Shown: piece after piece, positions 22,541 to 34,830 of the stretch
How positions within the stretch are numbered: the stretch's first letter is position 1
Layout: each line of letters opens with the position of its first letter
Assembly: GCF_907165205.1 (NCBI RefSeq)
Contig: NC_058190.1
Coordinates: 3,418,001-3,482,000 of the forward strand
Length of the DNA stretch: 64,000 bases
Direction: 5' to 3'
From: Coccinella septempunctata
Lineage: Eukaryota; Arthropoda; Insecta; Coleoptera; Coccinellidae
The notes under the pieces: generated by a model
Databases searched by the model: none
Seen by the model: the letters and a program-made list of their open reading frames with translations, nothing else
What the model was told of the DNA's origin: nothing
Program-made: the position numbers and the translations under genes

Positions 22541-23298
22541 ACATAAAAAGGATAATGGGAAGTAGGACAGCCAATGAAACACAACCTCTTACTTCAGCGA
22601 CGTTTCGTCCATATATTTGGACTTCTTCACAGCTAGAACAATGGACCATTACAGAATGTTTGGAAAAAACTATTGTGGTGACTCACCCTTAGTTAATTGT
22701 TGTGGGCCAACGGTGTAATACAAAACATTGAACACACAGTGTATAAATAAAATTTGTTCAGATATTTACAATTAAAATAATAAATTAGAACGGACATCAT
22801 ATATAATAAACATCAACCAGAAATTCACATCAAATAGTAATTTATCTCATCACCAGATGTAGTGTGATAACATAATATCAATACAGGTTGTAATGCGAAC
22901 CAAGTATAAACGTTCATGTTATTCTCCCTCTCAGCCGACTTCTGTTCACCCTGTACAAATTCAAAATATTGGAATACACAGAACTCAAATTATGTGTATC
23001 CGTTCTGTCATTTACAGTAGAGTTAATATTTATAAAAATCATTTCACTAATGCAAATGTAAATGTAAATGTAAATATCTGAACAAATTTTATTTATACAC
23101 TGTGTGTTCAATGTTTTGTATTACACCGTTGGCCCACAACAATTAACTAAGGGTGAGTCACCACTATAGTTTTTTCCAAACATTCTGTAATGGTCCATTG
23201 TTCTAGCTGTGAAGAAGTCCAAATATATGGACGAAACGTCGCTGAAGTAAGAGGTTGTGTTTCATTGGCTGTCCTACTTCCCATTATCCTTTTTATGT
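22541..23298. repeat. Near-identical 230-bp inverted repeat around a 300-bp spacer
   Basis: The arm 22541-22770 (from ACATAAAAAGGATAATGGGA) and the reverse complement of 23069-23298 agree at all but one position by eye (ATTGTGG versus ATAGTGG). The spacer includes a TGTAAA tandem run just inside the right arm. TGTCAACTCC occurs as a direct repeat at 22502-22511 (left of the left arm) and at 23296-23304 (overlapping the right boundary), which may mark the duplication event. The arms contain small palindromic motifs (TTCGTCCATATATTTGGAC). No coding function is supported. Confidence 0.85.
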
Positions 23299-24635
23299 CA
23301 ACTCCACTTCTTTGTATTCAAGCTATAATCCTAATGTAAATGCAACAATGATACAAGAAACTAAGGTAACTGAACTCAAATTCTAACAGATGCCCTTTCA
23401 CATAAGTATAGATTTCCTCATTGAAAAAAACCTGCAGTTTTAAAATTGGCAATTCTGCTCTTGAGCAGTTCTGTTCGTATGAAGTTTGATATTTCCAAAG
23501 TTTTTTTTGGCACCAACTGCATTTCGATAGCTGTAAAGGTTAATATAGATAATAAATGAACTCGAGCAATTATCATGGAATTTCGTAATGGACAATTATT
23601 CTCATATTTGTATTACAAGATTTCTTCTTGACCTTTTGTTTTCCGAAACCGCGAAAATGATTGAAATTCTTAAGAATGAAAATATTTTTACGCCCACTAC
23701 GATGTTATAATAATGTTAAGAGACCATGCAATGGCTGTTATTGATTGTCAATAAGGTCTCGAACTTGAGATGAGATGAAGCATAACATCTAATTATCCAA
23801 GATGACATTTACTCCTCCTCATATCTAAGGAAGAAAAAATTCCCATGAAATTTTCGGGAAACGTGAAATTTGAAACAAAAAACACAATAATTTCACGAAA
23901 TAATTTCTTTCCCAAATTAAGAGATGCCTCTACTCAATATTCGATCAAAAACATGAATGAGTAGGTAATTATACATAATTTGCAACCTTCACATGTGAAT
24001 TAATTATAAAGGTCTACAATTTACCTCGAGTTCATTGAATCCACGAACATCCAATATTTTTTTTATAAATTGCTCTTCGTTCTGAGATGATACGACAGAT
24101 CTTGTTCCAAGAAGAAGCAGCAATTTTGGGTTTCAAAAAACGAAAATCATATGGGTGATGAATCTTCTGATTAATGAACGGATTTGTCAAACTGGTTTCG
24201 CATGATTTATTACGGTACAAAGAAGATACGAATTGGACAAGAGCACTGTAAACATTCAGAAATCTCCTTTCTTATATAGATATAATTTCGTTTAAAAATT
24301 CATATCTTGCCTTTGAATGAAAGTAACACTTTTTGTTTTCTTGTAGATTCTTCCGAGTTTTCTTATTGTATTCTTGAAACATAGTACTCACCCACACGTA
24401 AATATTTAAAAAATGTATTTTCACCACGCACTAGTGCACTTTTGTGGTCATCCAGTGTTTATTAAATTCTTAAATTCTTTGTTGTCTGTTATGGCCTATT
24501 GTTGTTTTTTGCTGACATTTAATTTATTCTATAATAACAGACAAACCTTTTTAGAATTCCATTAAAACCGTCTTAATAATGGAAAATAATTTTTTTCGAC
24601 CAATTGAGTTTTTGTTTCACTGTATTGAAATTATA
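23299..24635. other. AT-rich intergenic stretch
   Basis: No gene or repeat boundary recognised. Confidence 0.45.
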
Positions 24636-24973
24636 CAGAGTGGGCGATTAAAAACATCTGCTCTGTAGATCGGATCGGCAGAACCGAATTATATAGAAAC
24701 TTTGGAACACGTCGATTTTCGATTCCAATCGTACAATCCAACATTGGTGGAGAAACGTGAAAGTTATAGCTGAAATTTCAAGAAAAAACCAGACTTTCAT
24801 CAGGTGCTGATATTTCCATAGCAACGCAATATATCGGAAAAATGTCAAAAGCATCCCGAGGTATTGATCTAATAATCCACCTAACATCAGAAAAGACTGT
24901 GTAATTTCCCCCACTATTTGCAAATTCTTCGCCAAAACAAGTTTCCTGTTGCCCCACACTCACACCCTGTACA
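24636..24973. mobile_element. Probable short MITE with TACAGRGTG ends
   Basis: It starts TACAGAGTGGGCGATTAAAA and ends CACACTCACACCCTGTA. Only about the first ten bases are inverted copies. An open frame across it (minus strand, about 24778-25068) reads CVAMEISAPDESLVFS, which I regard as repeat translation and not a gene. The element call rests on the shared terminal motif and on length. Confidence 0.4.
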
Positions 24974-26108
24974 TCAAGTAAGTAATGAATAAAAAATGAA
25001 ATCCAAAATCGGCGAAGTAATAGCGAATTTATAGAGGGCCAACTTAGGCAAATTTTTAGCTGTCTCACTTCATTTCCTGCGTACCTAATTTATTTCGTTG
25101 ATTTGCTGAAAAGTCCAGATGTTAAAAAAGTGCTCATGATCATCTTACGCTTCATTCACACCACGCCAACATGCACAAATTGACATAATGAGCTATTATT
25201 AATCAATTGGTTATAATGACTCATGTCACGCAAAACTATTATTCATGTATGTACCGTAAGTAGCGACGGAAGCAATTATCGTTTTATAATTTAATCGGAC
25301 AAGAACGAAAATGCGAAGCACGCCCTAATATGCAAAATTTGTAACGGTATCATCATTCGAAAAAAAAAGCATGAATGGTCTAGTTTGGTTTTTTTTTAGC
25401 GACCAGATTTTATCACTAGCTCAATTTCACATTCTTTCTAGAATGTGGTTGATGTTATGGGGTTGATAACCTGATCTAAAAACATGAGATCACCTGTTTA
25501 AAAAAAAAAGGGGGTCAGCACGCAGTGTCCTAAATTTTTTATCTGGTTCAGCATCGATTGTTAACAAGGCTGTTATTAGTGATTAGCGAAATCTAATATT
25601 TAACAAATGAGGCTAAATGTGTTGTAAAGTAAAGGGTATTCCATGAAAAAACATAAATTTTCTTCTATAATTTTTTGATGTTAACTTGTTTCTCTGATGG
25701 AAAAGATTGGCATAGAAGCCATAAAAAACTAAAAAATCGTGTATTAATTTCGAAGATATCGCAAACAGAAAACAAGATATATCTACATCACTTTGATGTA
25801 AACTGCATTTCATAAATATTTTCAGAAAAACTTCTAACCCATAGCCAGAAAATGCAGAATATCAGGATCACAAACAAACTTTTGTTTATTATAATTTTCG
25901 ACATTGTCGCATTTGATTGAAAAATATTCAAATCAACGTTTTACTCTCAGCTCAAAAACTATTGGAAGCATTTACTTCAAACTGAGTAATAAAGGTTGAT
26001 TTTTCATGTTATAAAAACTGTAGAAAAAATTTAACAATATAACCTCAAAGAATTTCTCGTCAAGTAGACTATGGACTTCGAATGATGTTCTGTGTCGCTC
26101 AGCTTGTA
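24974..26108. other. AT-rich intergenic stretch
   Basis: Nothing recognisable. Confidence 0.45.
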
Positions 26109-26166
26109 TAGCTCATTCGCTTTTATAAAAGTAGTCGGTTGGAAATCTGCCACACTCCACACTATA

Positions 26167-26973
26167 CAGAACGAGTCTTTGACTTAGACAAATATTTTGT
26201 AACAGTTGATTTCGAGGTCAAAAGAATTCCAATTTTTTCCGAATCGTTTCGGTTTGAAAGATACAGGCTGTTGAAAAAACCATAAAAAATATTTTTAGTT
26301 CTATCTCACAAACGGTTTTATCGAATGAAATGAATCCTGAAACAAAGTTTTTTATTTATTTGATGAATCTTTTTCGAACACAAGATATCACCCACGTCTT
26401 CCAGTTTCCTCATTATGAACCATTACGTAGGTACCATAAAAATACCAAAAATTCGAAGAACCCAACTCTTGAAACTGAGTTGAACGCTATCTACTGAATA
26501 TTGGAACGTTTTGAAAAAAAAAAGTACTCTTTATATTTTCCAGTATAATGCACCGTTTTGAGGATTTGATGTTCAAAAATAAAAAATATCTGTGAAATTC
26601 GAAAAATTGGGTACTTTGACCGAATTCAACTCTTTTTGAAATATTCACAAATGTGTCACAGATTTAACTCGTTATTCTGAAGGTAATTTTGTTTTTCCAC
26701 GGGTGACACAGCTCATTATGAACACTTAAAATAGCTATATCTTTTTCACAGGGCCGAATCGGACAAAAAGCTTAAGTGTCTTTCGACCTCAAGAATATAC
26801 TGTCAAAATAATTGTACGAGTTAAAGACTTACGTCCAGTTGCAGGAATGTCCATTAAAATTTAATACTTCATTAAAATCTTAATCCTCCATTTTCCCCTT
26901 CAAAAATGACAGTTTTAAATTTTGATAGGACATCAAATCTTAATGGACTTTCCTGCAACTGGGCCTTATCCTG
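26167..26973. mobile_element. MITE family G inserted in family H copy 3
   Basis: The left end reads CAGAACGAGTCTTTGACTT and the right end TTATCCTG, with TA on both sides (26165-26166 and 26974-26975). Comparing with family H copy 1 shows the H sequence CACTATA resuming after the second TA, so the TA pair is a real target duplication. The interior matches the copies at 33631 and 34831 (GATACAGGCTGTTGAAAAA, TCTATCTCACAAACGG, ACAAGATATCACCCAC). A third element lies inside its right terminus. Confidence 0.8.
26832..26965. mobile_element. Small Harbinger-type MITE nested in the family G terminus
   Basis: The 134-bp element has ends CGTCCAGTTGCAGGAATGTC and, read inward from the right, GGCCCAGTTGCAGGAAAGTC, flanked by TTA on both sides (26829-26831 and 26966-26968). 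Removing it restores a normal family G end (GACTTA-TCCTGTA against GACTCACCCTGTA elsewhere). A 3-bp TTA duplication with a GGCCC-like start is typical of the PIF/Harbinger superfamily. Confidence 0.75.
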
Positions 26974-27365
26974 TAAAGTAAATGTAAGGTTATGACATTT
27001 GTCGAAAAATGGTTTAGTTTTAAATCGGCGCTATGTTGTCCTAAGGTCCTAATAATTAAACAAGAGATTTAAGTATATTTAAATTATTGATACAAAATAT
27101 GCAGATGCTTGAAAGAAAAAATGTTGGTTATCCTCTTTTACCAAAAATTGACTTACGACATCAGTTTTGGAAAATCAAAGTTTCATCTAGGAATCGAATA
27201 TTTTCATCCAAACATTTATATTGTGAAGTAATTAAGGCTACAATATCATGATATTGTTCACGTAAAATTTTACGTTCGTTCACACTTATATATTTTTATT
27301 CCATTGAATTCCAAATTTTGTGAAGTGATGTTCGTCTCCCATTTAATTGCAAATTATATTATATA

Positions 27366-28234
27366 CAGGGTGAGACTTTTTTTTGACAGAAGGTAGAACT
27401 CATCAAAATAAATCGGTGAACCAAAAATTGTCTATATAAAATATCCAAGATATCTGAGATACAAAACCTAGTTCGACAAAATTTTATTGAATTTCAAGTA
27501 CGGGACTGTGGAAGGTGACTCCGGCATCGCAAAAACGAAACAAAACATAAACATATGGCTAGACAATGGTTCAGTACCAAGTTCATCGGATTAGATGCAT
27601 CAGGTCACTTTTGAGAGAATCATAATTGTTGTATCGTGCAATTTAGGGTGAAAAAAAAGTGTGAAATCGAGGCAGTTTCTTGAAAGTGCTTATGTTAGTT
27701 ATGTTGAAAAAGTGCTATGATGTTTCCCCATTTCATGCCATTTTCACGAAGATTGTTGGAATGTTCGAAAAAGAAAATGGTGATGCCCATTATGAAAAAA
27801 AGTTCGTGAATAATTCAGATGAATTTTATCGGGGAGATTTTGAAGTATTATTCTATGTTTTACAATTGTATCTTAAGTCTCTTCTGTCAGTTGGTATCGA
27901 AATGAGCCATTTCATAAAATCGTGTAAGTAACTAAAAAATAATGTGAACAATTCGGCAATCCTAAGTTTCCATTTTCATTACCACGTAAATATCGAACGA
28001 ATATCCTAAACGAAACCACACGGTTGAATCGATCGAAAGTTTTTTCCCACTGCTTTGCAATAATTCGTCTAACAAACCCTCTAGGGTCCTATTAGGATCA
28101 ATTTCAGTAATCATTTTAAATTTTTTTTCAACTTTATCATTTGGAAGATTAATATAGTTGAGTTTTGGTGAAACGTTTTTTTGACCAGTTCTATTTTCTT
28201 TTGAAAAAAAAGCCTTACCTTCAAATACACCCTG
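27366..28234. mobile_element. TA-flanked element with an 83-codon open frame
   Basis: It begins CAGGGTGAGACTTTTTTTTG and ends CACCCTG, with TA at 27364-27365 and 28235-28236. Only the outermost bases are clearly inverted. It sits between family H blocks and so is probably a third insertion in copy 3. An 83-codon frame at 27680-27931 (+), MKVLMLVMLKKCYDVSPFH onward, has no recognised domain and no known spacing to a promoter, so I do not call it a gene. Confidence 0.5.
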
Positions 28235-29396
28235 TATTCATTAATTATAAGTGGTGTGTATGTAAATATACTGAAGTGTTCATTTTTCGAGTTATAATTC
28301 TAAATTTGTCGCTGCTGGCTGATGTTTTATAAGATAAAATCCTCAACTGCCACAATCTTCTTGGGTCCCTCAATAGAAGGAAACTCTTTGTCATCATTTT
28401 CACTCACAACCTTCCTGATTGTGAAAACGTGTTGCTAAAATACCCTCAAGTCGTTCATATTCAGATGAAATATAAAATAAATTCACTAAAATCGAATATG
28501 TTGGGTACTACTTAATAAAACCAGGAGACTTCAATTCACAGTAGCAGTTAGTGATAATTTCTCTCTGCTTTGTGTCAAGCAACCTCGACATTTTTGAATC
28601 GTTAAAAAATAGGAGTTGGTGAATGATTTATGCAACGCCGTTTTGACATTTACTTCATTTCATGCGTACCAACCTTCTACTTACAAAAAGTGAAGAAAAT
28701 TATTCTATGGTAAATCCCTGGTTTTATTTCATTTTATTTATTAGTTTTATCATGTTTTTCTTGTACAACTTACAACATCATTCGGAGGGTGACAATATGT
28801 TAATCTTTCAATGACATTAATCACTTCCTGTGAAATCTAAAACGCCCACATCCACTTTCATAATCAATTTTTAAGTCCTAGCAATTTTAAAGCTTTTCTT
28901 AGTCCTACTATTTGATACTTTTATAAAATTTGAGAGTTATACCAGGCGCAGAGTTATACCTAGCAGGAGCTTAATATTAGGTAGGTACGTTAAAGCCCAG
29001 AATATCAATTTCCAATATTCCATAAACCAGTGGCGAATTTACCATAGAGGCTAAGTAGGCTGCAGCCTAGGGCGGCAGATTTCAGGGGGCGGCAAATTTT
29101 GGGACAATTTTGCTTGCACTAATTATAGAAACTGAAATACTTGTATTTCAAAGATATTTTAATATCTATCTACATCTGATTTTCCCTAATTATAAAAAAA
29201 ACTGACCAAGTAGTACATCATTACTATTTTCCTGTTCCACTCTTATTTCGGCCGCTTTGGACTCTATACTGAAATTTCGTGAGGTTGAAAAATTTTGGTG
29301 TAACCAGATTCTGAATCGATGGGATGTGTTTCTTCGGTTCCTACGAAAACACAATTCAAGAAATGTTCGTATCTTTGGCTCTATTGCCTCTATTTA

Positions 29397-29995
29397 CAAG
29401 GTGAGCAAAATTCGTTGTCTACTGAGGGGATCTCGAGAACTATCAGAGCAAGAAGAAAACGGATGACACATTATCTAGCTCTTTTTTCATGACCAATCCA
29501 ATTCTGAAAAGAGAACCGGCCTATCATTTCTAGATTTTGAGTCATAATCAAAAATTGGGATTTTGACGAATTCGAAAAGTTCTCATAGCTTTTTTGTGTT
29601 TGAAGTTACATATCTGAAACTTACTTCCTTAGTCACTTTTATACGTAGATTCTACTGACAGAATCTTCTTTTCCATTTCAAAAATTACAAATTCAATTTA
29701 AAAAAACAAAAGTTCGCGTAATGTTTCGAAATGAAGAAATATTTGGTGCTCGTAAGTGGATTGCACGTAAAAAAGGGTCTGTAGAAGGCTCAAGTTTCAG
29801 ATCTGTAACTTCAAAGACAAAAAAGTTATGAGAACTTCGAACTTCGAAATCGTCAAAATTTCATTTTTTGCTAATAACTCAAAATCGGTTTTTACCATTC
29901 TTTGTTTTTCTGAGCTCGAAAATGTGTCATCCGTTTTCTTTCAGCTGCCATAGTTCTCGAGTTTCCCTCAGTAGATAAAGAATTTTGCCATCCTG
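29397..29995. mobile_element. Palindromic TA-flanked MITE nested in the hAT-like element
   Basis: The left end CAAGGTGAGCAAAATTCGTT pairs with CAGGATGGCAAAATTCTTTA read from the right end. The match continues through CTACTGAGG, CTCGAGAACTAT and AAACGGATGACACAT, with further matching toward the centre. TA flanks both sides (29395-29396 and 29996-29997). Frames on opposite strands that end LLRGSRELSEQEENG and LLRETRELWQLKENG are translations of the two arms, not paralogous genes. Confidence 0.8.
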
Positions 29996-30175
29996 TATAC
30001 ACCATCGACTTATTGTTCGGGTGAGAGAAGCTTTTTTTGCTTGAAAAAGGTGAAAAGTTAGGTACCTAAGAACCACATTGAGCCAAGAAAAGCTGAACGC
30101 TTTGGCTCTTTCGTGTATAAAGTCATAACTAAACAAAATTTCGTATGACGACATAGCAGAAAGATATTTTAACAG

Positions 30176-30420
30176 CGGGTTGCATAAAACTTCGATTGCG
30201 CGATCAACGCTTGATTTCTAAAACGAAATCACTGAAACTTTTTCATTGCTGAATATATTGAACAAGTAGCAATTGAGAATAATTTAATGGACGTATGAAC
30301 ATAATTTGATACGAGAATGATATTATGAATGATCATGACTGAATTATCGATTGAAAACAAATTGACGTCTTCTGTTGATCAATCAAGCGTTGATTCCCTG
30401 ATCAAGCTTTATGAAACCCG
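30176..30420. mobile_element. MITE family R, complete copy
   Basis: The ends CGGGTTGCATAAAACTTCGA and, from the right, CGGGTTTCATAAAGCTTGAT run on into GATCAACGCTTGATT in both arms. Length 245 bp. A truncated relative lies at 16622-16811. No target duplication was convincingly resolved. Confidence 0.75.
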
Positions 30421-31463
30421 AGGTGAGACTTTTATGACTTACTGATCCTTGCTTCGCAAGAAACTTTTTCGATATTCATATCTTATAATAAAAAATTAAT
30501 TTTGGATAACTTAATCCTTTCTCAAAAAATCATTTTGAGATTTTTGTCACATAAACTCATCAAGATGATTGTGTGAACAAACGCAGAAATATTCGTTATG
30601 CACTTTGTTTACTGTCTTTTTTTTCCGTGAATTTTCCCAAGAAACTACAAGAGACCTTATTTATTAGGAATGAATCAAGCTATCCAAAATCAATCTTTTA
30701 TTTTGAAATACGGATATGGAAAAAAGTTTCTTGCGGAACAATATTTAGGGGTAGCTTTTTCTAGCACTTTCAATCATAGAGGAACAGCACCGAGATTTTC
30801 TACCCCGTATAAAATATCTGCTTGATTTCGTCGTTCTTGTCAGTTTTTCGATTAGCAAGAAAAAAATTGAAAACTGCTTTTCGGGCTGTAACTAAGCAGG
30901 AGGACTCAGAAAAGACAATTGCATATGAAAGGTCCACCCTATTTTCTGACGAAGAATCACCCCCTTAATTTTTTTGCAACTATTCCTATGGACCATGTAA
31001 CCATGTATATATGCTGTGCCATACTTAATGATAATAAATTTCTTCTTTTCGTTTGATATAGAATTTATCTATTCTATTTTGAACTGTGTGCCCAACAAAA
31101 ATTATCAAGTTTACTGAATGTATATCACTGTGTGACTAATATCAATTAATATATCCATTACTTTCCCTTATTAGAAGTCTTTGACTAAATTTTCTTTCAT
31201 TCAGAAATAAACGTTCTATTTCTTGTGAAATCTCAACTTAATCGTTGCGTTGTAAAAATGATCTGGAAACTCGGACACATCGATTCCCTAGGTCACAATA
31301 ATTTATTAGTTGTTATAAGGACCAACGTGTACAAATTCCAAAGTTACATTTTCACTGACACAAAAATTGTCATTAATATTTTGAACTAAATAATTATGGT
31401 AAGGGCGGCAAAATTTGAATAGCCTACTGGCGGCGGATATGTAAATCCGCCACTGCCATAAAC

Positions 31464-32490
31464 TACTTGATGACGAAGTTTTTTGAACCCGCGTTTCATT
31501 CAGTTCATAACGTTTAGGGCATAATGAATCGAAATTTTCTGCCTGTCTGCTTCGAAAATTCCAACAACCTGTTTTGCATCATACGGCTCTAACATAAATC
31601 GACTTCGATTTATTGTTGTTTACGGGAAGAGATATGCGAAATATCCACTACGGGTGAAACTGGTTTTTATTTCTAGAAATCCAAGGAATCTTCTTCTTTA
31701 GAGGTGAATACATTTTTGGGCAAAGTGACCTCGAATGTTTTTTCGACGAAGTCCATCAATAAAACGATATTTAAGAATCTCATTTTGCAACACTAATTCC
31801 TCTTATCTTCAAATCAATAACATTTCGTGCAATTCATGGGTAGATGCAAGTCTGATACAACTTTCACTATTCACTCATCTCAACACTTGCATCATGTTCA
31901 ATTGAATAAACTCGAATTTTATAAGTTTACGTACTGCGCCAAACATTTTTTCACTTGAATGAACTTGACTCTGGTATTCTTCAAATGTATAAATTTCCTT
32001 TCATTATTCAGATCAATTCCTCAGTGTTTATACATATATTCATTTTTCCGAACTTGAAAAAAAAAATCAATCCATGCATTCAACAAGGCTAATGAAATAT
32101 TCATGAAGCAATTGGCTAATTTCGTGTTAGTTAACACAAAAATCCGAATCAACTCAAAAATTGGTTTACCCAAAATCATTAATTCTCAAGATGAAATTAT
32201 AACTTCCGTATACAGAAGCCTGATGATTTAAAAAGTTTTTTCTGAAGGTTGTTTGGGGTATTGTCTAGTTTTGTCCTCGACAGTAATGCATCAAGTCGTC
32301 GGGCGAATGGTCTTTTCGTATTTCGTTCAGAATTATGCAAATATTCAAATAAAATATGTATACTTCACTTCTAACGATCCAACGATTTGTCGAGTTGTTT
32401 CAGTTTCATTTGAATACCGTCCTCAGTTGAGATTTGAATTTCAATTGAAGAAAGACATCAGAAAAATATTCTTTTCTGCGATACTGTATG
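31464..32490. other. AT-rich intergenic stretch
   Basis: No gene or element boundary recognised before the MITE at 32491. Confidence 0.45.
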
Positions 32491-33253
32491 TACAGGGTGG
32501 GCAAAATTGGTGATACCTGGATTACAACTTTTTCAACCCAACGAGATGAAGGAAAATGCGTGGCACATTACGGTTGTCTTTTTTCGAAAAACTTATAATG
32601 CCAACAACTGCATTCCACTATCTTCTTTTTTTTTTCGAATTATAGGCCAAAATTGATATTTCCACTTTGGTCATTATCTCCGTTTTCGTTTAGCTAGGAT
32701 GTTTAACATTAGAAAGACACTTTTTTGAAAGCAGTCCAGTGGCGTACTATGATTTTTTCCAACAGGTAGGTATATTTGCTGAGCTATAACATAGAGATGT
32801 ATTTTTTCTTATGAAAACAGTAGTTTAAAATGACTTAGGAAGACTGAGGGCGATGTATGATATATTTCTGCAACGCTAAAATAATGGCGATTCTTTCTGA
32901 GTCATTTTAAACTACTGTTTCCATGAGAAAAAACACAACTTTATATTATAGCTCACCAAATAAACCTGTAGGAATAATCATTGTATGCCACTGGATTGCT
33001 ATCAAAAAAGTGTCTGTATAATGTTTTCATTTCAACATCCTAGCACAAACAGGAACGAAGATAATGACCAAAGTTCAAATCGCCCAAATTTCAATTTTGG
33101 CCTATAACTCAAAAACAAAAGAAGATAGAGGAATGCAGTTGATGGCATTATTAGTTTCTCGAAAAAAGACGACATGAATGGTACATTCATTTTCCTATAT
33201 CTCGTTTGGTTAAAAAGTTGTAGTTTAGGTATCACCAATTTTGACCAGCTTGT
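32491..33253. mobile_element. Palindromic MITE family T, copy 1
   Basis: It starts TACAGGGTGGGCAAAATTGG and continues TGATACCTGG. The right end is the inverted counterpart (GGTATCACCAATTTTGACC). The arms match through most of their length around a centre near 32870, with internal blocks GAATGCAGTTGATGGCATTA and GACTGAGGGCGATGTATGAT. A second copy lies at 40950-41664. No coding frame of interest. Confidence 0.8.
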
Positions 33254-33630
33254 ACAGAGTATCCCAAATTACTCGATTTTGGCTGTGTCTTATACTTCTA
33301 GAGTAGATAGGTAAACACGTTAAAAGTAGTCTTGGGTCGATTTTCGAGAAATGTCCATTAGTCACGATATCTATATTTGCCTTGAAGATATAACCAAACT
33401 CTTATGTTTTGTCGATTTAAAAGATGTGTCATTTTATCTTTGTTTACAGAAAACGATAAAAACTTTCTACAGGCACTTTTTCATTAGGAATACGACACTA
33501 TATTCAACATTTTTTCGTTTTGAACTAAGGACTACTTCTTGATTTCAAAAAAAGGTGATTTATTTTGATCTGATGTTATACAGAAAAATATTAGCTTTTC
33601 AAAAATATATTATATTAGATGTCGATATGA

Positions 33631-34329
33631 AGGTGAGTCTTTGACTCGTACAAACGTTTTAACAGTAGATTCTTGAGGTCACAAAAAACACTTTTTTTTC
33701 GTTCACCATTTTTCCGAATCGGCTCGGTTTGAAAGATATAGGCTGTTGAGTTGAAAAACCATAAAAAAAATTGTTATTTTTAGTTTTATCTCACAAACGG
33801 TTATATCGGATGAAATTAATTTCGAAATATAGTTTTTCATTTATTTGAACACAAGATATCACCCACAAGTCTTCCAGTTTTCTCATTGTGACCATTACGT
33901 ACCATAAAAATACCAAAAATTTAAAGAACACAAATCTTGAACCTTAGTTGGACGCTGTCTAAAGAATATTTGAACCTTTTGTGAAGTAAAAGTATTCTTC
34001 ATCTTCATATTTTCTCGTATAATGCGCCATTTCCGAGTAATTTGATGTTCAAAAATTAAAGAAAGTATCTGTGATATTTAAAATATTGGATATTTTGGCA
34101 GAATACAACTTTCTTTAAAAGATCCACAGATGTGTTGTCTCACATGTTTAGCCAGTCATTCTGAAGGTACTTTTGTATTTCCAGTGGTGGCACAGCTAAT
34201 TATGAAAACTTAAAATGACTATATCTTTTTATCAGGGCCGAATGGGAAAAAATGGTAAAGGAAAAAAGTGTTTCTCTTGACCTCAAGAATCTATTATTGA
34301 AATATTGGTCCGAGTCAAAGACTCACCCT
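33631..34329. mobile_element. MITE family G, near full-length copy
   Basis: The left end AGGTGAGTCTTTGACTCGTA and the inverted right end CGAGTCAAAGACTCACC share about 65 bp, including GTAGATTCTTGAGGTCA. The interior matches the other family G copies. The 699-bp length is the best estimate of the family's full size. TA duplication is not evident here because the outermost bases are mutated. Confidence 0.8.
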
Positions 34330-34830
34330 CTTTACTTTAATCACACCTGAGAAACAGCCACAAAGTGCCGAAAGGTACACCATGTTTATCGAATTACATG
34401 ATACAATTCCCTTACTATTCGGTTGACGATACCAGAAAAACTGAATAAATCGAATTCGAAATACTTTCGCACCCACCCAACATAAAAAATACATTATGGG
34501 TCAGTTGAAATATTTCTGTGACTGGTAGGTAATTATCAATCCACGAAACAGGTTGTGCGAATGGTATATGCAAAATATTCTAGATATTGATACCAGCTGA
34601 CAAAAAAATTCGGCGAGATTTCATTAATCCTGTTTTCACATGAAAATATTTTCCTAAATGTTAAGGTCATCAACAGGGGTGTTCACTAAATTTACGCCTA
34701 CGCTAAAAGTGAGGTATTTTGAACTTATTTCATCTGTTGCAGCTTGGGATGTAACGGAGAAGAATTCATACATTATGATTTCCTAATATATAAAATTATA
34801 GAAATTAAATATACCTGGTGGATCGGCAAT

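Larger units (their letters stand above)
26109..28740 (-). mobile_element. Family H element, copy 3, split by later insertions
   Basis: The left end TAGCTCATTCGCTTTTATAA, the segment CGGTTGGAAATCTGCCACAC, the internal GGCGCTATGTTGTCC (about 27025), and the HTH exon near 28370-28440 (minus: TIRKVVSENDDKEFPSI) all align with copy 1 in the same order and orientation. Two other elements interrupt it: 26167-26973 and 27366-28234. TA precedes the left end (26107-26108). The right end is approximate, near 28740. Its own coding region is broken. Confidence 0.65.
29028..31455. mobile_element. hAT-like element of 2.4 kb with perfect 8-bp target duplication
   Basis: The left end is CAGTGGCGAATTTACCATA. 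The right end read inward is CAGTGGCGGATTTACATAT. CCATAAAC flanks both sides exactly (29020-29027 and 31456-31463). An 8-bp duplication with CAGTGGCG-type termini is the signature of the hAT superfamily. Inside both termini is a GGGCGGCAAA-rich segment in inverted orientation. I found no intact hAT transposase. It hosts two nested elements, at 29397-29995 and 30176-30420, so its own length is about 1.6 kb. Confidence 0.85.

Noticed and set aside
22501..22692. 63-codon frame in the left arm of the 230-bp inverted repeat
   Set aside because: Repeat translation: the same text is encoded in mirror image by the other arm, and no known domain is present.
27680..27931. 83-codon frame as a host gene
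   Set aside because: It lies inside a TA-flanked repeat element and no domain or splice evidence supports it.
29257..30154. Two related small proteins ending LLRxxREL...ENG on opposite strands
   Set aside because: They overlap the two arms of a palindromic MITE; the similarity is that of the inverted repeat.
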